DNA of 23,490 nucleotides from Actinomycetes bacterium (lineage in GTDB: Bacteria; Actinomycetota; Actinomycetes; Actinomycetales; Microbacteriaceae), in the NCBI GenBank assembly GCA_023450335.1, contig JAEXHA010000165.1:1-23490 (forward strand), in the 5' to 3' direction. The notes beneath the pieces were generated by a model. The model ran no database searches. It worked only from the letters and a program-made list of their open reading frames with translations, and was not told where the DNA came from. The position numbers and the translations under genes are program-made. Positions 1 to 7,673 of the stretch are shown here, piece after piece (positions within the stretch are counted from its first letter, which is position 1; every line of letters starts with the position of its first letter).

Positions 1-267
1 ACGCACCTGGGCGCGCCGCGGGGCCGGCTCGACCGCCTGCGCGACACGGCCGAAGCCGGCCCGGTCGACGAACGACGGGTGCGCACCGACGGCCACGCCG
101 AATCGCCGGGCGCGGGCGACGGCTTCGCGCATCGACGCGGCGTCACCGGCGTGACCGCCCGCGGCGACCGAGGCGCTCGAGATCACGGCGAACATGGCCT
201 CGTCGTCGGCGGTCGGGACGCCGTCGACGGTCTCGCCGAGGTCGGCGTTGAGATCGATCGTGGGCAT
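1..267 (-). CDS. pxpA: 5-oxoprolinase subunit A (PxpA, LamB/YcsF family), 5' part only
   Basis: The first 89 codons are visible; the rest lies beyond base 1. The translation opens MPTIDLNADLGE, the hallmark N-terminus of LamB/YcsF proteins. It continues with AAGGHAGD near residues 40-47 (IACGFHAGD in most relatives) and VGAHPSFVDRAGFGR near 63-77, matching the family's IGAHPSFPD..GFGR signature. In other bacteria PxpA works with PxpB and PxpC to open 5-oxoproline to glutamate using ATP; the partner genes would be expected downstream, outside the window. The ATG at 267 is chosen because the family signature begins immediately after it and a TACCGT box lies 6 bases upstream. The SVAAGGHAGD version of the usual NIACGFHAGD segment is a slight divergence. 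Identity is confident; the exact substrate is by family only. Confidence 0.88.
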   Translation of the reverse strand, partial: MPTIDLNADLGETVDGVPTADDEAMFAVISSASVAAGGHAGDAASMREAVARARRFGVAVGAHPSFVDRAGFGRVAQAVEPAPRRAQVR

Positions 268-273
268 ATCGCC

Positions 274-279
274 ACGGTA
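274..279 (-). promoter_or_regulatory. Putative leaderless -10 box of pxpA (TACCGT)
   Basis: TACCGT on the minus strand ends exactly 6 bases before the pxpA ATG, and no Shine-Dalgarno-like purine run lies between. This spacing would place transcription start at or next to the A of the start codon. No convincing -35 element was found. The call rests mainly on the same arrangement recurring at many other genes here. Confidence 0.45.
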
Positions 280-399
280 CCCGGCGCCGCCCCCGGCGTG
301 ACGGCCTCGATCTGCACGCGATGCGGCGCCGCGTCACGAGTGCATAAAGACCGCGGCGCGGGCCATGCGCCCGGCGGCGTGAGGAGGCAGGATGGTCGC

Positions 400-2061
400 A
401 TGCCGATCGAGACCCGCCCCGCCGCCGCGACGCCCCTGCTGCAGGTGCGCGACATGGCGGTCGACTTCCGCACGCTCGAGGGACCGGTCCACGCCGTCGA
501 AGGCGTCGACCTCGAGATCGGCGCGGGCGAGACCGTCGCGATCGTGGGCGAATCGGGGTCGGGCAAATCGACCACCGCGATGGCGATCATCGGTCTGCTG
601 CCGGGCAACGGCAAGGTCGTGCGCGGCAGCATCACGCTCGAAGGTCAAGAGCTGGTGGGCGCACCCGAGTCACGCATGCGCACCATCCGCGGCGGCCTCA
701 TCGGACTCGTGCCGCAGGACCCGATGTCGAACCTCAACCCGGTCTCGAAGATCGGCACCCAGGTGGCCGAGACACTGCTCGCCCACGGCCTGGCCACCCG
801 CAAGGACGTCGGCCGGAAGGTGATCGAGACCCTCGCCGCCGCGGGCCTGCCCGATGCCGCCGAGCGGGCCAAGCAGTACCCGCACGAGTTCTCGGGCGGC
901 ATGCGCCAGCGCGCGCTCATCGCGATCGGGCTGGCCTGCAACCCGCGCCTGCTCATCGCCGACGAGCCCACCAGCGCGCTCGACGTCACCGTGCAGAAGA
1001 CGATCCTCGACCAGCTCGGCCACATGACCGAAGACCTGGGCACCTCGGTGCTGCTGATCACCCACGACCTGGGCCTGGCCGCCGAGCGCGCCGCGCGCGT
1101 GGTCGTCATGCACCGCGGCCGCATCGTCGAGCAGGGCCCGGCGCGCCAGATCCTCGAAGACCCGCAGCACCCCTACACGCAGTCGCTCGTGAAGGCGGCG
1201 CCGTCGGTCGCTGCCGCACGCCTGCGTCCCGAAGCCTTCGAGAAGGTGGATGCCGCGGCATCCACCCCCGCCACCGACAACATCGTCGAGGTCGAGAATC
1301 TCACCAAGATCTACAAGATCCGCGGCCAGAAGGAGGATTTCGCGGCGGTCGACGACGTGTCGTTCGCGATCCCCCGCGGCAAGACCGTCGCGATCGTGGG
1401 CGAGTCGGGCTCGGGCAAGACGACGACGGCGCGCATGCTGCTGAAGGTCATCGAGCCCACCGAGGGCGCCATGCGCTTCGAGGGTCAGGACGTCGCGCGA
1501 CTGAAGGGCACGGCGCTGCGGGAGTTCCGGCAGAAGGTGCAGCCGATCTTCCAGGACCCGTATTCGTCGCTGAACCCGATGTTCACGATCGAGCGGCTCA
1601 TCGCCGAGCCCCTGGAGTTCTACAAGCGCGGTTCGGCGAAGGATCGCGCCACGCGGGTGCGCACGCTGCTGGACGACGTCGCGCTGCCGCAGTCGATGCT
1701 GCGCCGCTACCCCTCCGAGCTGTCGGGCGGTCAGCGACAGCGCGTCGCGATCGCGCGGGCGCTGGCCCTGAACCCCGCCCTCATCGTGTGCGACGAGCCG
1801 GTGTCGGCCCTCGACGTGCTCGTGCAGGACCAGATCCTGACGCTGCTGCGCGACCTGCAGACCGAGTACGGGCTGAGCTACCTGTTCATCTCGCACGACC
1901 TGGCCGTGGTCCGCCTGATCTCGGACTACGTGTGCGTCATGAAGGACGGCGCGCTGGTCGAAGCGGCCACCGGTGAGGAGATCTTCACCAACCCGCGCGA
2001 CCCGTACACGCGAAAGCTCCTGGCCTCGATCCCCGGCAACGAGCTCGACATCGCGGTCTGA
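400..2061 (+). CDS. Fused two-domain ABC ATPase for peptide/nickel-type uptake (DppD-DppF fusion)
   Basis: 553 residues carrying two complete ABC ATPase domains. Domain 1 has Walker A GESGSGKS at 50-57, signature SGGMRQR from 165 and Walker B LLIADEP followed by the D-loop SALD. Domain 2 has GESGSGKT at 334-341, signature SGGQRQR from 442 and LIVCDEPVSALD. Each domain ends in the oligopeptide-specific region (HPYTQSL, DPYTRKL). The protein should energise import by the two permeases encoded opposite it. The reading frame stays open far upstream, but the ATG at 400 is preferred: family homology begins at about residue 14 and a GAGGAGG run lies at 381-387, though 12 bases is long for a Shine-Dalgarno spacing. 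A CAGGAT box 6 bases before the ATG offers a leaderless alternative. The gene converges on the permease operon instead of joining it, which is unusual for this class. Confidence 0.93.
   Translation: MPIETRPAAATPLLQVRDMAVDFRTLEGPVHAVEGVDLEIGAGETVAIVGESGSGKSTTAMAIIGLLPGNGKVVRGSITLEGQELVGAPESRMRTIRGGLIGLVPQDPMSNLNPVSKIGTQVAETLLAHGLATRKDVGRKVIETLAAAGLPDAAERAKQYPHEFSGGMRQRALIAIGLACNPRLLIADEPTSALDVTVQKTILDQLGHMTEDLGTSVLLITHDLGLAAERAARVVVMHRGRIVEQGPARQILEDPQHPYTQSLVKAAPSVAAARLRPEAFEKVDAAASTPATDNIVEVENLTKIYKIRGQKEDFAAVDDVSFAIPRGKTVAIVGESGSGKTTTARMLLKVIEPTEGAMRFEGQDVARLKGTALREFRQKVQPIFQDPYSSLNPMFTIERLIAEPLEFYKRGSAKDRATRVRTLLDDVALPQSMLRRYPSELSGGQRQRVAIARALALNPALIVCDEPVSALDVLVQDQILTLLRDLQTEYGLSYLFISHDLAVVRLISDYVCVMKDGALVEAATGEEIFTNPRDPYTRKLLASIPGNELDIAV
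1246..1265. repeat. Perfect 20-bp palindrome built from the genome word GGATGCCG
   Basis: GTGGATGCCGCGGCATCCAC is fully self-complementary. It lies in the linker between the two ATPase domains, coding Val-Asp-Ala-Ala-Ala-Ser-Thr. It joins the two orientations of the word GGATGCCG/CGGCATCC that is scattered through the window. The low-constraint linker may simply tolerate it. Confidence 0.6.
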
Positions 2062-2079
2062 GCGGTTCATCGCCGCTTT
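2061..2079 (+). terminator. Weak hairpin at the 3' end of the ATPase gene
   Basis: AGCGG (2061-2065) pairs with CCGCT (2073-2077) around a 7-base loop and is followed by a short T run. With only five stem pairs it is a marginal terminator candidate. It overlaps the last base of the TGA stop codon. Confidence 0.25.
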
Positions 2080-2091
2080 CCCGCCGCGCGG

Positions 2092-2149
2092 GCGCGCAAC
2101 GGGGCGCTCGGCGGGTGCCGGCGCGCAGCGGGGCGTTCAGCGGGCGCGG
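2092..2149. repeat. Two tandem 29-bp units across the 3' end of the DppC-like gene
   Basis: Bases 2092-2120 and 2121-2149 are adjacent 29-base units, 24 of 29 positions identical by eye. The second unit contains the TCA that is the stop codon of the leftward permease gene and its last codons. The repeat fills most of the gap between two convergent genes. A second 29-base periodic repeat at another convergent junction (19761-19837) shares the word CCGCTGAACG on one strand. Confidence 0.6.
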
Positions 2150-3099
2150 GTGCGCGGGTCCATCGCCTCGCGCAGCGCTTCGCCGAACAGGGTGAACCCG
2201 AGCGCGGTGATCGAGATGCAGATGCCCGGGAAGAACGCCAGCCACGGCGCGATCGCGAGCTCGGACTGCGCGTAGGTGAGCATGCGCCCCCACTCCGCCG
2301 TCTCGGGGCGCCCGCCACCCAGGCCCAGGAACGACAGCGCCGCCGCGTCGATCACGGCCGTGGCCAGCGACAGCGTGCCCTGCACGATGACGGGACCGAT
2401 GGCGTTGGGCAGCACGTGGCTCATCGTGATCTTGCCGCGCCCCAGGCCCAGCGTCATCGCCGACAGGACGTAGTCGGACGACCGCTGCTGCAGCATCGAG
2501 GCGCGCAGCAGGCGCGCGAAGATCGGCACCTGCGAGGCTCCGATGGCGATCATCACCGCGAGCTGCGACTGCCCGAGGATCGCGGCGATCGAGACGGCCA
2601 GCAGCAGGTTCGGCACCGACAGCAGGATGTCGACGACGCGCATGACGAGGTTGTCGACCCAGCCGCCGAAGGCGCCGGCCAGCAGGCCCAGCAGCATGCC
2701 GCCCAGGAGACCGAACGCGGTCGAGACCACGCCGATCATGAGCGAGGCCTGCGCACCCCAGATGAGTTTGGAGAGCACGTCGCCGCCGAAACGATCGAGC
2801 CCCAGCGGGAACTGCGCCAGCTCGCCCGGGCCGGGGATGTGGGTCGGGGTGACGTACCGGGCGCCGGGCAGCGCGGTCTCGGCGTAGGGCGCCAGCCACG
2901 GCGCACACACCGCGATGATGACGAACACCAGGACGATGGCCGCGCCGATCCACGCGGTGGGGTTGCGGCGCAGACGGCGGAAGGTGTCGCTCCAGAAACC
3001 GCCGCCCGAACCGGAGGCCGCCAGGAGTTTCTCGTCGACGACGGCGGTGTCGTCGACCGGGCCGCCGCCGGGAGCGGGAGGAAGAACGGAAGAGCTCAC
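2137..3099 (-). CDS. Peptide/nickel-type ABC transporter permease (DppC-like)
   Basis: 320 residues. A 45-residue cytoplasmic leader (Pro/Gly-rich, then FRRLRRNPTAW) precedes the first membrane helix IGAAIVLVFVIIAVCAPWLAP, the OppC N-terminal domain. Four or five more hydrophobic helices follow. The EAA-type loop near DYVLSAMTLGLGRGKITMSHVLPN contacts the ATPase in this family. The GTG start at 3099 overlaps the TGA of the upstream permease gene in a GTGA arrangement (bases 3096-3099), so translation is probably coupled. That overlap decides the start although the frame is open further upstream. With DppB it should form the membrane channel of a peptide importer. The C-terminus MDPRTRAR is typical in placement. 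It ends about 75 bases from the convergent ATPase gene. DppC versus OppC or NikC cannot be settled from sequence alone. Confidence 0.92.
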   Translation of the reverse strand: MSSSVLPPAPGGGPVDDTAVVDEKLLAASGSGGGFWSDTFRRLRRNPTAWIGAAIVLVFVIIAVCAPWLAPYAETALPGARYVTPTHIPGPGELAQFPLGLDRFGGDVLSKLIWGAQASLMIGVVSTAFGLLGGMLLGLLAGAFGGWVDNLVMRVVDILLSVPNLLLAVSIAAILGQSQLAVMIAIGASQVPIFARLLRASMLQQRSSDYVLSAMTLGLGRGKITMSHVLPNAIGPVIVQGTLSLATAVIDAAALSFLGLGGGRPETAEWGRMLTYAQSELAIAPWLAFFPGICISITALGFTLFGEALREAMDPRTRAR

Positions 3100-4100
3100 G
3101 ACACCCTCACTCTCGGGTCGATGAAGCTGTAGGACACGTCCACCAGCAGGTTGATGAGCGCGTAGGTGATGGCGATCAAGATGATGAACCCCTGCAGCAC
3201 CGGGAAGTCCCGCGAGAAGATCGCGCGATACAGGAATGACCCGATGCCGGGGAAGGCGAACACCGTCTCGGTGAGGATCGCGCCGGACAGCAGCAGACCG
3301 GCCTGGAGTCCGATCGTGGTGACCACCGGCAGCAGGGCGTTGCGCAGGATGAACCGGCCCCGCAGCGTCTGCTGCGAGATGCCCTTGGCCTTGCCGGTGC
3401 GCACGTAGTCGGCGTTGTGCACCTCGAGCACCGAGGCGCGGGTGATGCGCACGATGATCGCCAGCGGGATGGTGGCCAGGGCCAACGCCGGCAGGATCAG
3501 GTGCGTGAGGGCATCCCACGCGGCATCCCATTCGCCGGTGAGGATGCCGTCCAGCACGTAGAAGTTCGTGTAATGCGTCGCGTCAATGCGTGGGTCCTGG
3601 CGGCCGTCCGAGGGCAGCCAGCCCAGCTGCACGGCGAAGATGTACTTGAGGATGAATGCGAGGAAGAACACCGGGATCGTGATGCCCACCAGGCTGAACA
3701 CGACGGCCGCGTGGTCGCTGAACCGGCCGTGCCGGCGCGCGGCCCAGTACCCCAGCGGCACGCCCACCCCGACCGCGACGATGAGCGCGAACACCGACAG
3801 CTCGATGGTGGCGGGGAACCGACGGAGGAACTCATCCAGCACCGGGCGTCCGGTCTGCAGCGACGTGCCGAAGTCGCCGACCAGCAGCCGGCTCATCCAG
3901 GTGAAGTACTGCTGCAGGATCGGCTGGTTGAAGCCGTAGAGCTCGTTGATGCGGGCGATCGCCTCGGGCGTGGCCTTCTCGCCCAGCAGGGCGACGGCCG
4001 GCCCGCCGGGCAGGGCGCGCACCCAGAGGAAAAGCAGGATGCTCAGCCCGACAAGGGTGGGGATCAGCAGCAGGAGCCTTTTGCCGATGGTTCGCAGCAC
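3096..4100 (-). CDS. Peptide/nickel-type ABC transporter permease (DppB-like)
   Basis: 334 residues, the usual length for DppB/OppB. It opens MLRTIGKRLLLLIPTLVGLSILLFLWVRALPGGPA, the family's N-terminal helix followed by the PGGP motif. The periplasmic loop includes the INELYGFNQPILQQYFTWM segment seen in this family. About six membrane helices follow, with an EAA-type loop near DYVRTGKAKGISQQTLRGRFILRNALLP. The start is GTG at 4100, inferred from alignment to the family N-terminus; only a weak GAGA-type ribosome site is visible. It lies second in the leftward operon, 83 bases after the substrate-binding protein gene and beyond a strong hairpin, and overlaps the DppC-like gene by 4 bases. Confidence 0.93.
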   Translation of the reverse strand: MLRTIGKRLLLLIPTLVGLSILLFLWVRALPGGPAVALLGEKATPEAIARINELYGFNQPILQQYFTWMSRLLVGDFGTSLQTGRPVLDEFLRRFPATIELSVFALIVAVGVGVPLGYWAARRHGRFSDHAAVVFSLVGITIPVFFLAFILKYIFAVQLGWLPSDGRQDPRIDATHYTNFYVLDGILTGEWDAAWDALTHLILPALALATIPLAIIVRITRASVLEVHNADYVRTGKAKGISQQTLRGRFILRNALLPVVTTIGLQAGLLLSGAILTETVFAFPGIGSFLYRAIFSRDFPVLQGFIILIAITYALINLLVDVSYSFIDPRVRVS

Positions 4101-4126
4101 AGGGTCATTCTCTCGACGTCGGGTGT

Positions 4127-4163
4127 GCGGTGCGGGACGCGGTCACCCCACGCCCCGCACCGC
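4127..4163 (-). terminator. Strong intercistronic hairpin between the substrate-binding protein and permease genes
   Basis: GCGGTGCGGG (4127-4136) and CCCGCACCGC (4154-4163) form a perfect 10-bp stem around a 17-base loop. There is no T run. It lies between the lipoprotein stop (4184) and the permease start (4100). In comparable transporter operons such structures partly stop transcription or protect the upstream message, so the binding protein is made in excess over the permeases. That role is inferred here. Confidence 0.6.
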
Positions 4164-4183
4164 CGGTCAGGGCCTGCGCCCGA

Positions 4184-5857
4184 TCATTCGCTCAGGACGA
4201 TCTCGTTGAACACCTCGTCGTTGACGGGGCTCGCCGGGTAGCTCTCCACACGCTCCGCGAACGCGAGCGTCGGCGCAGGGTGGGCCAGCGGCACGCCCGG
4301 GATGAACTCGGCGACCATCTCGTTGATGTCCTCGTACAGCGCGGTCTGCTCGTCGAGGTTCGAGACGCCGCGCGCCTCGGCCAGGGCCGAGAACAGCTCG
4401 GGGTTGTCGAAGCCCCACTCCGCCGACTCGCTGCCGAAGAACACACCCACGAAGTTGTCGGTGTCGTTGTAGTCACCGGTCCAGCCCAGCAGGTGGATGC
4501 CGTGGTCGGCCGTGCCGGTGATCTTGTCGAGGTAGTCCGGGCTCCACGCGTCGGTGACCGGGTTGGTGACGACGCCGACGTCCTTCAGCTGCGACGCGAG
4601 CACGGTGAAGATCTGCTCGGGGTCCGGCATGTAGGGGCGCGACACGTTGACCGGGTAGTTGAAGTCCAGCGTCAGCGGGTTCGCCTCGTCGTAGCCGGCC
4701 TCGGCCAGCAGCGCCATGGCCTTCTCGGGGTCGTACTCGTACGTGGTCACGTCCGGGTTCCACCCGTTGACCGAGTCGGGCATGAACTGCGTGGCCTTCT
4801 CGGTGCCCTCCGGCAGCACCTGCGAGATGAGGGCGTCCTTGTCGATCGCGTACGACAGCGCCTCGCGCACCTTGACATCCTGCAGCTGCTCGACGGCCTG
4901 GTTGAACGCGAGGTACAGGATCGTGAACGGCGGCCGCGAGACCATGTTGTAGCCGGCCTCTTCGAGCGCCGCGCTGTCGGCGGGGCCGACCAGGTCGTAG
5001 CCGTCGATCGAGCCCGACTCCAGCGCCTGGCGGCGGGCGGTCGGGTCATCGATCACGCGGAAGATGATCTCGTCGATCTGTCCCTTCTCGCCCCAGTAGT
5101 CCTCGTTGTACTTCAGGGTGAGCTGCTCGCCCGGCGACCACTCGTCGAACACGAACGGGCCGGTGCCCACCGGGTGGCCCTGGGCGTACTCCGACAGCGA
5201 CGGCGCCTCGGCGGTGCCGCCGACCTCGTCCGCCCCGTACTCCTCGAGCGCCGACGGGCTCTGCATCGCGAACGCGGGCAGCGAAAGGGCGGGGATGAAT
5301 CCGGCGAACGGCTGGTTCAGCTCGATGGTGACCGAGTAGTCGCCGTCGGGGGTGCACGACTTGTAGACCGCCGTGTCGGGGCTCTCGACGTAGCCGCGGA
5401 ACAGCTTGCCGTAGTAGTACGACAGCGCCTCCGTGGCGGCCAGGCCCGTCCAGTTGTACCAGCGGTCGAAGTTGGAGCAGACCGCTTCGGCGTTGAACGG
5501 CGTGCCGTCGTGGAAGGTCACGTCCTCCTTCAGCTCGAAGGTGTGGCTCATGCCGTCGTCGGAAGAGGTCCAGTCCTCGGCGAGGAGGGGCGCCGGGTCG
5601 GCGGTGCCGGGCTCGGTGCCGACCAGGCCTTCGAAGATCTGCCGCGAAACGCGGAACGTCTCGCCGTCCTGGGCGAAGGCGGGGTCGAGGCTGGCCGGGT
5701 CGCTGGACGCGGCGAACACGAACGTCGAGTCGACGTCGGCTGTGGCGTCGGGCTCGTCGTCACCACCGCGCTGGCTGCTGCACGCGCTGAGGGCCATGGC
5801 GCCGATGGCCACCGCCGCGATGCCTGCGAGCACGCGCTTTCTCGAATTGGGGAGCAT
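4184..5857 (-). CDS. Peptide/nickel ABC transporter substrate-binding lipoprotein (SBP_bac_5 family)
   Basis: 557 residues. The N-terminus has basic residues, a hydrophobic stretch and the lipobox L23-S-A-C26, so the mature protein should be a lipid-anchored surface protein. The rest is a family 5 extracellular solute-binding protein: FVFAASSDPASLDPAFAQDG and FEGLVGTEPG near the mature N-terminus, LKEDVTFHDGTPFNAEAV, GTGPFVFDEWSPGEQLTLKYNEDYWG, IDDPTARRQALESGSIDGYD and VREALSYAIDKDAL. It is expected to bind oligopeptides or a similar ligand and deliver them to the DppB/DppC-like channel. The start is ATG at 5857, with GGAAGG 9 bases upstream as ribosome site. It is the first gene of the leftward operon and diverges from the spermidine-synthase-like gene. 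The ligand cannot be read from sequence; peptide is the default for this subfamily. Confidence 0.94.
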   Translation of the reverse strand: MLPNSRKRVLAGIAAVAIGAMALSACSSQRGGDDEPDATADVDSTFVFAASSDPASLDPAFAQDGETFRVSRQIFEGLVGTEPGTADPAPLLAEDWTSSDDGMSHTFELKEDVTFHDGTPFNAEAVCSNFDRWYNWTGLAATEALSYYYGKLFRGYVESPDTAVYKSCTPDGDYSVTIELNQPFAGFIPALSLPAFAMQSPSALEEYGADEVGGTAEAPSLSEYAQGHPVGTGPFVFDEWSPGEQLTLKYNEDYWGEKGQIDEIIFRVIDDPTARRQALESGSIDGYDLVGPADSAALEEAGYNMVSRPPFTILYLAFNQAVEQLQDVKVREALSYAIDKDALISQVLPEGTEKATQFMPDSVNGWNPDVTTYEYDPEKAMALLAEAGYDEANPLTLDFNYPVNVSRPYMPDPEQIFTVLASQLKDVGVVTNPVTDAWSPDYLDKITGTADHGIHLLGWTGDYNDTDNFVGVFFGSESAEWGFDNPELFSALAEARGVSNLDEQTALYEDINEMVAEFIPGVPLAHPAPTLAFAERVESYPASPVNDEVFNEIVLSE

Positions 5858-5928
5858 GACTGTGCACCTTCCGTTGTATCGATGCCCGGCGGCGCGCGAG
5901 GATCTGCGCCCGCCCGGGGATGCGATAG

Positions 5929-5934
5929 ACGCTA
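5929..5934 (-). promoter_or_regulatory. Candidate -10 box (TAGCGT) for the peptide transporter operon
   Basis: TAGCGT lies on the minus strand about 70 bases before the lipoprotein ATG. This would give a leader of roughly 65 bases carrying the GGAAGG ribosome site. The same hexamer is used before at least three other genes in the window. A GTGACA immediately upstream is too close to be its -35 element. Confidence 0.35.
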
Positions 5935-6005
5935 CCTGTCACCGCCCGGTGCGTGCGGGCGCCGAAGGTATCGATCCTGTTTCGGTTCGCCGCCGGGCGG
6001 TGCCG

Positions 6006-6011
6006 TAGCGT
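6006..6011 (+). promoter_or_regulatory. Putative -10 box (TAGCGT) directly before the spermidine-synthase-like gene
   Basis: TAGCGT ends 6 bases before the ATG at 6018. The spacer is GGAGGC, which resembles a ribosome site but would sit one base from the ATG, too close for normal use. Leaderless initiation explains the layout better. Confidence 0.45.
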
Positions 6012-6017
6012 GGAGGC

Positions 6018-6878
6018 ATGGCGCGCGACCGAGTCGACGAGCATCCGCCCTCGGCGCGACTGACCGACGGGACGAAGGCCCACATCGTTGTGAGCCGGTT
6101 CACCACCGGGCACGAGCTCATCGTCGATCGCACCCCCCAATCGCACGTCGACCTGGACGATCCGACTCATCTGCATTTCGAGTACGTCGCGCGCATGGGG
6201 GCGGTCATAGACCGGTTGCGGATGCCGGGGCAGCCACTGACGGCGATCCATCTGGGCGCCGGTGCGATGACCCTTCCGCGCTACATCGCGCACACGCGGC
6301 CGGGCTCGCGGCAACAGGTGATCGAGATCGAGCAGGCGCTGGTCGACCTGGTGCGCACCCACCTGCCGCTGCCGCGCGGCGCCCAGGTACGGGTGCGCAT
6401 CGGCGACGCCCGCGCCGTGGCCGCGAAGCTGCCGCCGGGACTGGTGGGCACGGCCGACCTCGTCATCTCCGATGTGTTCGCCGGCGCGCAGACACCGGCG
6501 CACCTCACGACCGTCGAGTACTACACGATGCTCGCCCGGCTGCTGGCCCCCGACGGCGTGCTGCTGGTCAACCTCGCCGACGGCGCCGGGCTGACGTACG
6601 CCCGCCGCCAGGTCGCCACGATCCGCGCCGTACTGCCGGAGGCGCTCATCCTCGCCGAGGTGCAGACCCTCAAGGGGCGTCGGTTCGGCAATCTCGTCGT
6701 CGCCGCGTCAGCGGTTCGCCTGCCCTCCGAATGGCTCCCCCGGCTCATGGCGGCCGGGCCCCACCCCGCGAAGGTCACGCAGGGCGCCGAGATCGATGAG
6801 TTCATCCGGGGCGCACGCGTAGTCGTCGACGGCGACGCCGTCGACTCGCCCAAGCCCGCGGCATCCCTGTTCGACTGA
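6018..6878 (+). CDS. Spermidine-synthase-like protein (SpeE-type Rossmann methyltransferase fold)
   Basis: 286 residues. The core is a SAM-type Rossmann fold as in spermidine synthases: glycine motif HLGAGAMTLPRY at 78-89, acidic strand end VIEIEQ at 101-106, IGDAR at 128-132 and DLVISDVFAG at 147-156, where Asp152 aligns with the aspartate region of the polyamine synthase active site. TVEYYTMLARLLAPDGVLLVNL follows as in the family. The N-terminal 45 residues and an extended C-terminal tail are not recognisable. Many actinobacterial members of this group are annotated spermidine synthase without biochemical support, so polyamine synthesis is possible but unproven. The gene is single, divergent from the peptide transporter operon and followed by a tandem repeat. 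The ATG at 6018 is supported by the box 6 bases upstream. Confidence 0.82.
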   Translation: MARDRVDEHPPSARLTDGTKAHIVVSRFTTGHELIVDRTPQSHVDLDDPTHLHFEYVARMGAVIDRLRMPGQPLTAIHLGAGAMTLPRYIAHTRPGSRQQVIEIEQALVDLVRTHLPLPRGAQVRVRIGDARAVAAKLPPGLVGTADLVISDVFAGAQTPAHLTTVEYYTMLARLLAPDGVLLVNLADGAGLTYARRQVATIRAVLPEALILAEVQTLKGRRFGNLVVAASAVRLPSEWLPRLMAAGPHPAKVTQGAEIDEFIRGARVVVDGDAVDSPKPAASLFD

Positions 6879-7000
6879 TCACCGCAGTCCGACCTGTCGC
6901 CGCAGCCGATCGCCTGTCGCCGCAGCCGATCGGTCGCCGCAGCCCCGATCGGTCGCCGCAGCCCCGATCGGGCGCCGCAGCCCCGATCGGTCACCGCAGC
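6879..7000. repeat. Short tandem-repeat array, units of 17-20 bp
   Basis: Beginning right after the TGA of the previous gene are seven imperfect head-to-tail units, starting near 6879, 6897, 6917, 6934, 6953, 6972 and 6991. Three consecutive 19-base units (6934-6990) are nearly identical, of the form TCGCCGCAGCCCCGATCGG. Most units end in CCGATCGG, a perfect 8-base palindrome, or in a variant of it. No coding function is evident. The array occupies half of the 238-base gap before the next gene, and the remainder (7001-7103) shows no clear element. Confidence 0.75.
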
Positions 7001-7116
7001 GGCGCGGGCCGGGCCGGTCACCCGGGCGGGGTCGCGGGCACCCGGCGTGCCCTCAGCACTCTGTGAGGGGCGCGGGAGAGACTGGAGGCGCGAGTCGTGG
7101 CGGAAGGAGTCGCAGA

Positions 7117-7644
7117 GTGAGCTTCATCAAGGGTTACGATCCGGAGACGCTGCGCGAGATCATCGACCCCCACCAGTGCGCCGAGCGCCTGTCCGAGATC
7201 GGCGAACAGCGCTCGCTGGCCGCGCTGCTCGAACGGGTCTGGCTGCTGAAAGTGCTCGGCGATCTCGACGATGCGCTCGCGGTGTCGGAGCAGTCGGTGC
7301 GGCTGGCGCGCATGGCCGGCACGCGCAAGGATCTGCTGCGCGCACGCATCCTGCACGCCTCCGTGCAGCAGTTCCGCGGCGCGCACGCGGCGGCGATCCA
7401 CGAGCTCAACATGTGCACCGAAGAGGCCGAGGGGCAGCAGTGGCCGGCGCTGGCGGCGTTCGCCTATCAGCACCGCGGCAAGGTGAACTACGACGCGGCC
7501 AACTACGCCGCCGCGCGCAACGACTTCAAGCGCGCCTTGTTCCTGCGCCAGGAAGCGGGCGCCCCCGAAGACCAGCTCGAATCGACGCTGCAGGCCATCG
7601 ACGCGGCCGAGCGCCGACGCAGTGCGGCCGCCGTCGCCAGTTGA
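7117..7644 (+). CDS. Helical-repeat (TPR-like) protein of unknown function
   Basis: 175 residues from a GTG start at 7117. The start is chosen because AAGGAG at 7104-7109 stands 7 bases before it; the frame stays open further upstream without a comparable ribosome site. The sequence is almost entirely helical, with paired helices typical of tetratricopeptide repeats: LAALLERVWLLKVLGDLDDALAVSEQSVRLAR, LLRARILHASVQQFRGAHAAAIHELN and AFAYQHRGKVNYDAANYAAARNDFKRALFLR show the W/L-G/A-Y-A-P-like spacing. There is no signal peptide or membrane segment. Such folds usually mediate protein contacts, but no partner is indicated. The gene ends 29 bases before the SprT-like gene on the same strand, which appears to have its own promoter. 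Confidence 0.78.
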   Translation: MSFIKGYDPETLREIIDPHQCAERLSEIGEQRSLAALLERVWLLKVLGDLDDALAVSEQSVRLARMAGTRKDLLRARILHASVQQFRGAHAAAIHELNMCTEEAEGQQWPALAAFAYQHRGKVNYDAANYAAARNDFKRALFLRQEAGAPEDQLESTLQAIDAAERRRSAAAVAS

Positions 7645-7667
7645 GTGTCGTACATCTGTTCTAGTCT
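7641..7667 (+). promoter_or_regulatory. Putative promoter of the SprT-like gene
   Basis: TAGTCT at 7662-7667 ends 6 bases before the ATG at 7674. A TTGAGT at 7641-7646, overlapping the stop codon of the preceding gene, is a possible -35 element at a short 15-base spacing. This predicts a leaderless message. Confidence 0.45.
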
Positions 7668-7673
7668 CCCGGC

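Noticed and set aside
670..2070. A 466-codon minus-strand open frame opposite the fused ATPase
   Set aside because: The sense strand encodes two complete ABC domains; the antisense product is Arg/Asp/His/Gly-rich without any domain.
2416..3132. A 238-codon plus-strand open frame over the DppC-like gene
   Set aside because: It is antisense to a clear permease gene and rich in His, Arg, Asp and Gln, as expected for the complement of hydrophobic codons.
6012..6016. GGAGG as a Shine-Dalgarno for the gene at 6018
   Set aside because: It stands one base from the ATG, too close to work; the neighbouring TAGCGT suggests leaderless initiation.
4130..6799. An 889-codon plus-strand open frame
   Set aside because: It is opposite the substrate-binding protein gene and out of frame with the spermidine-synthase-like gene; it has no recognisable domain and biased, repetitive composition.
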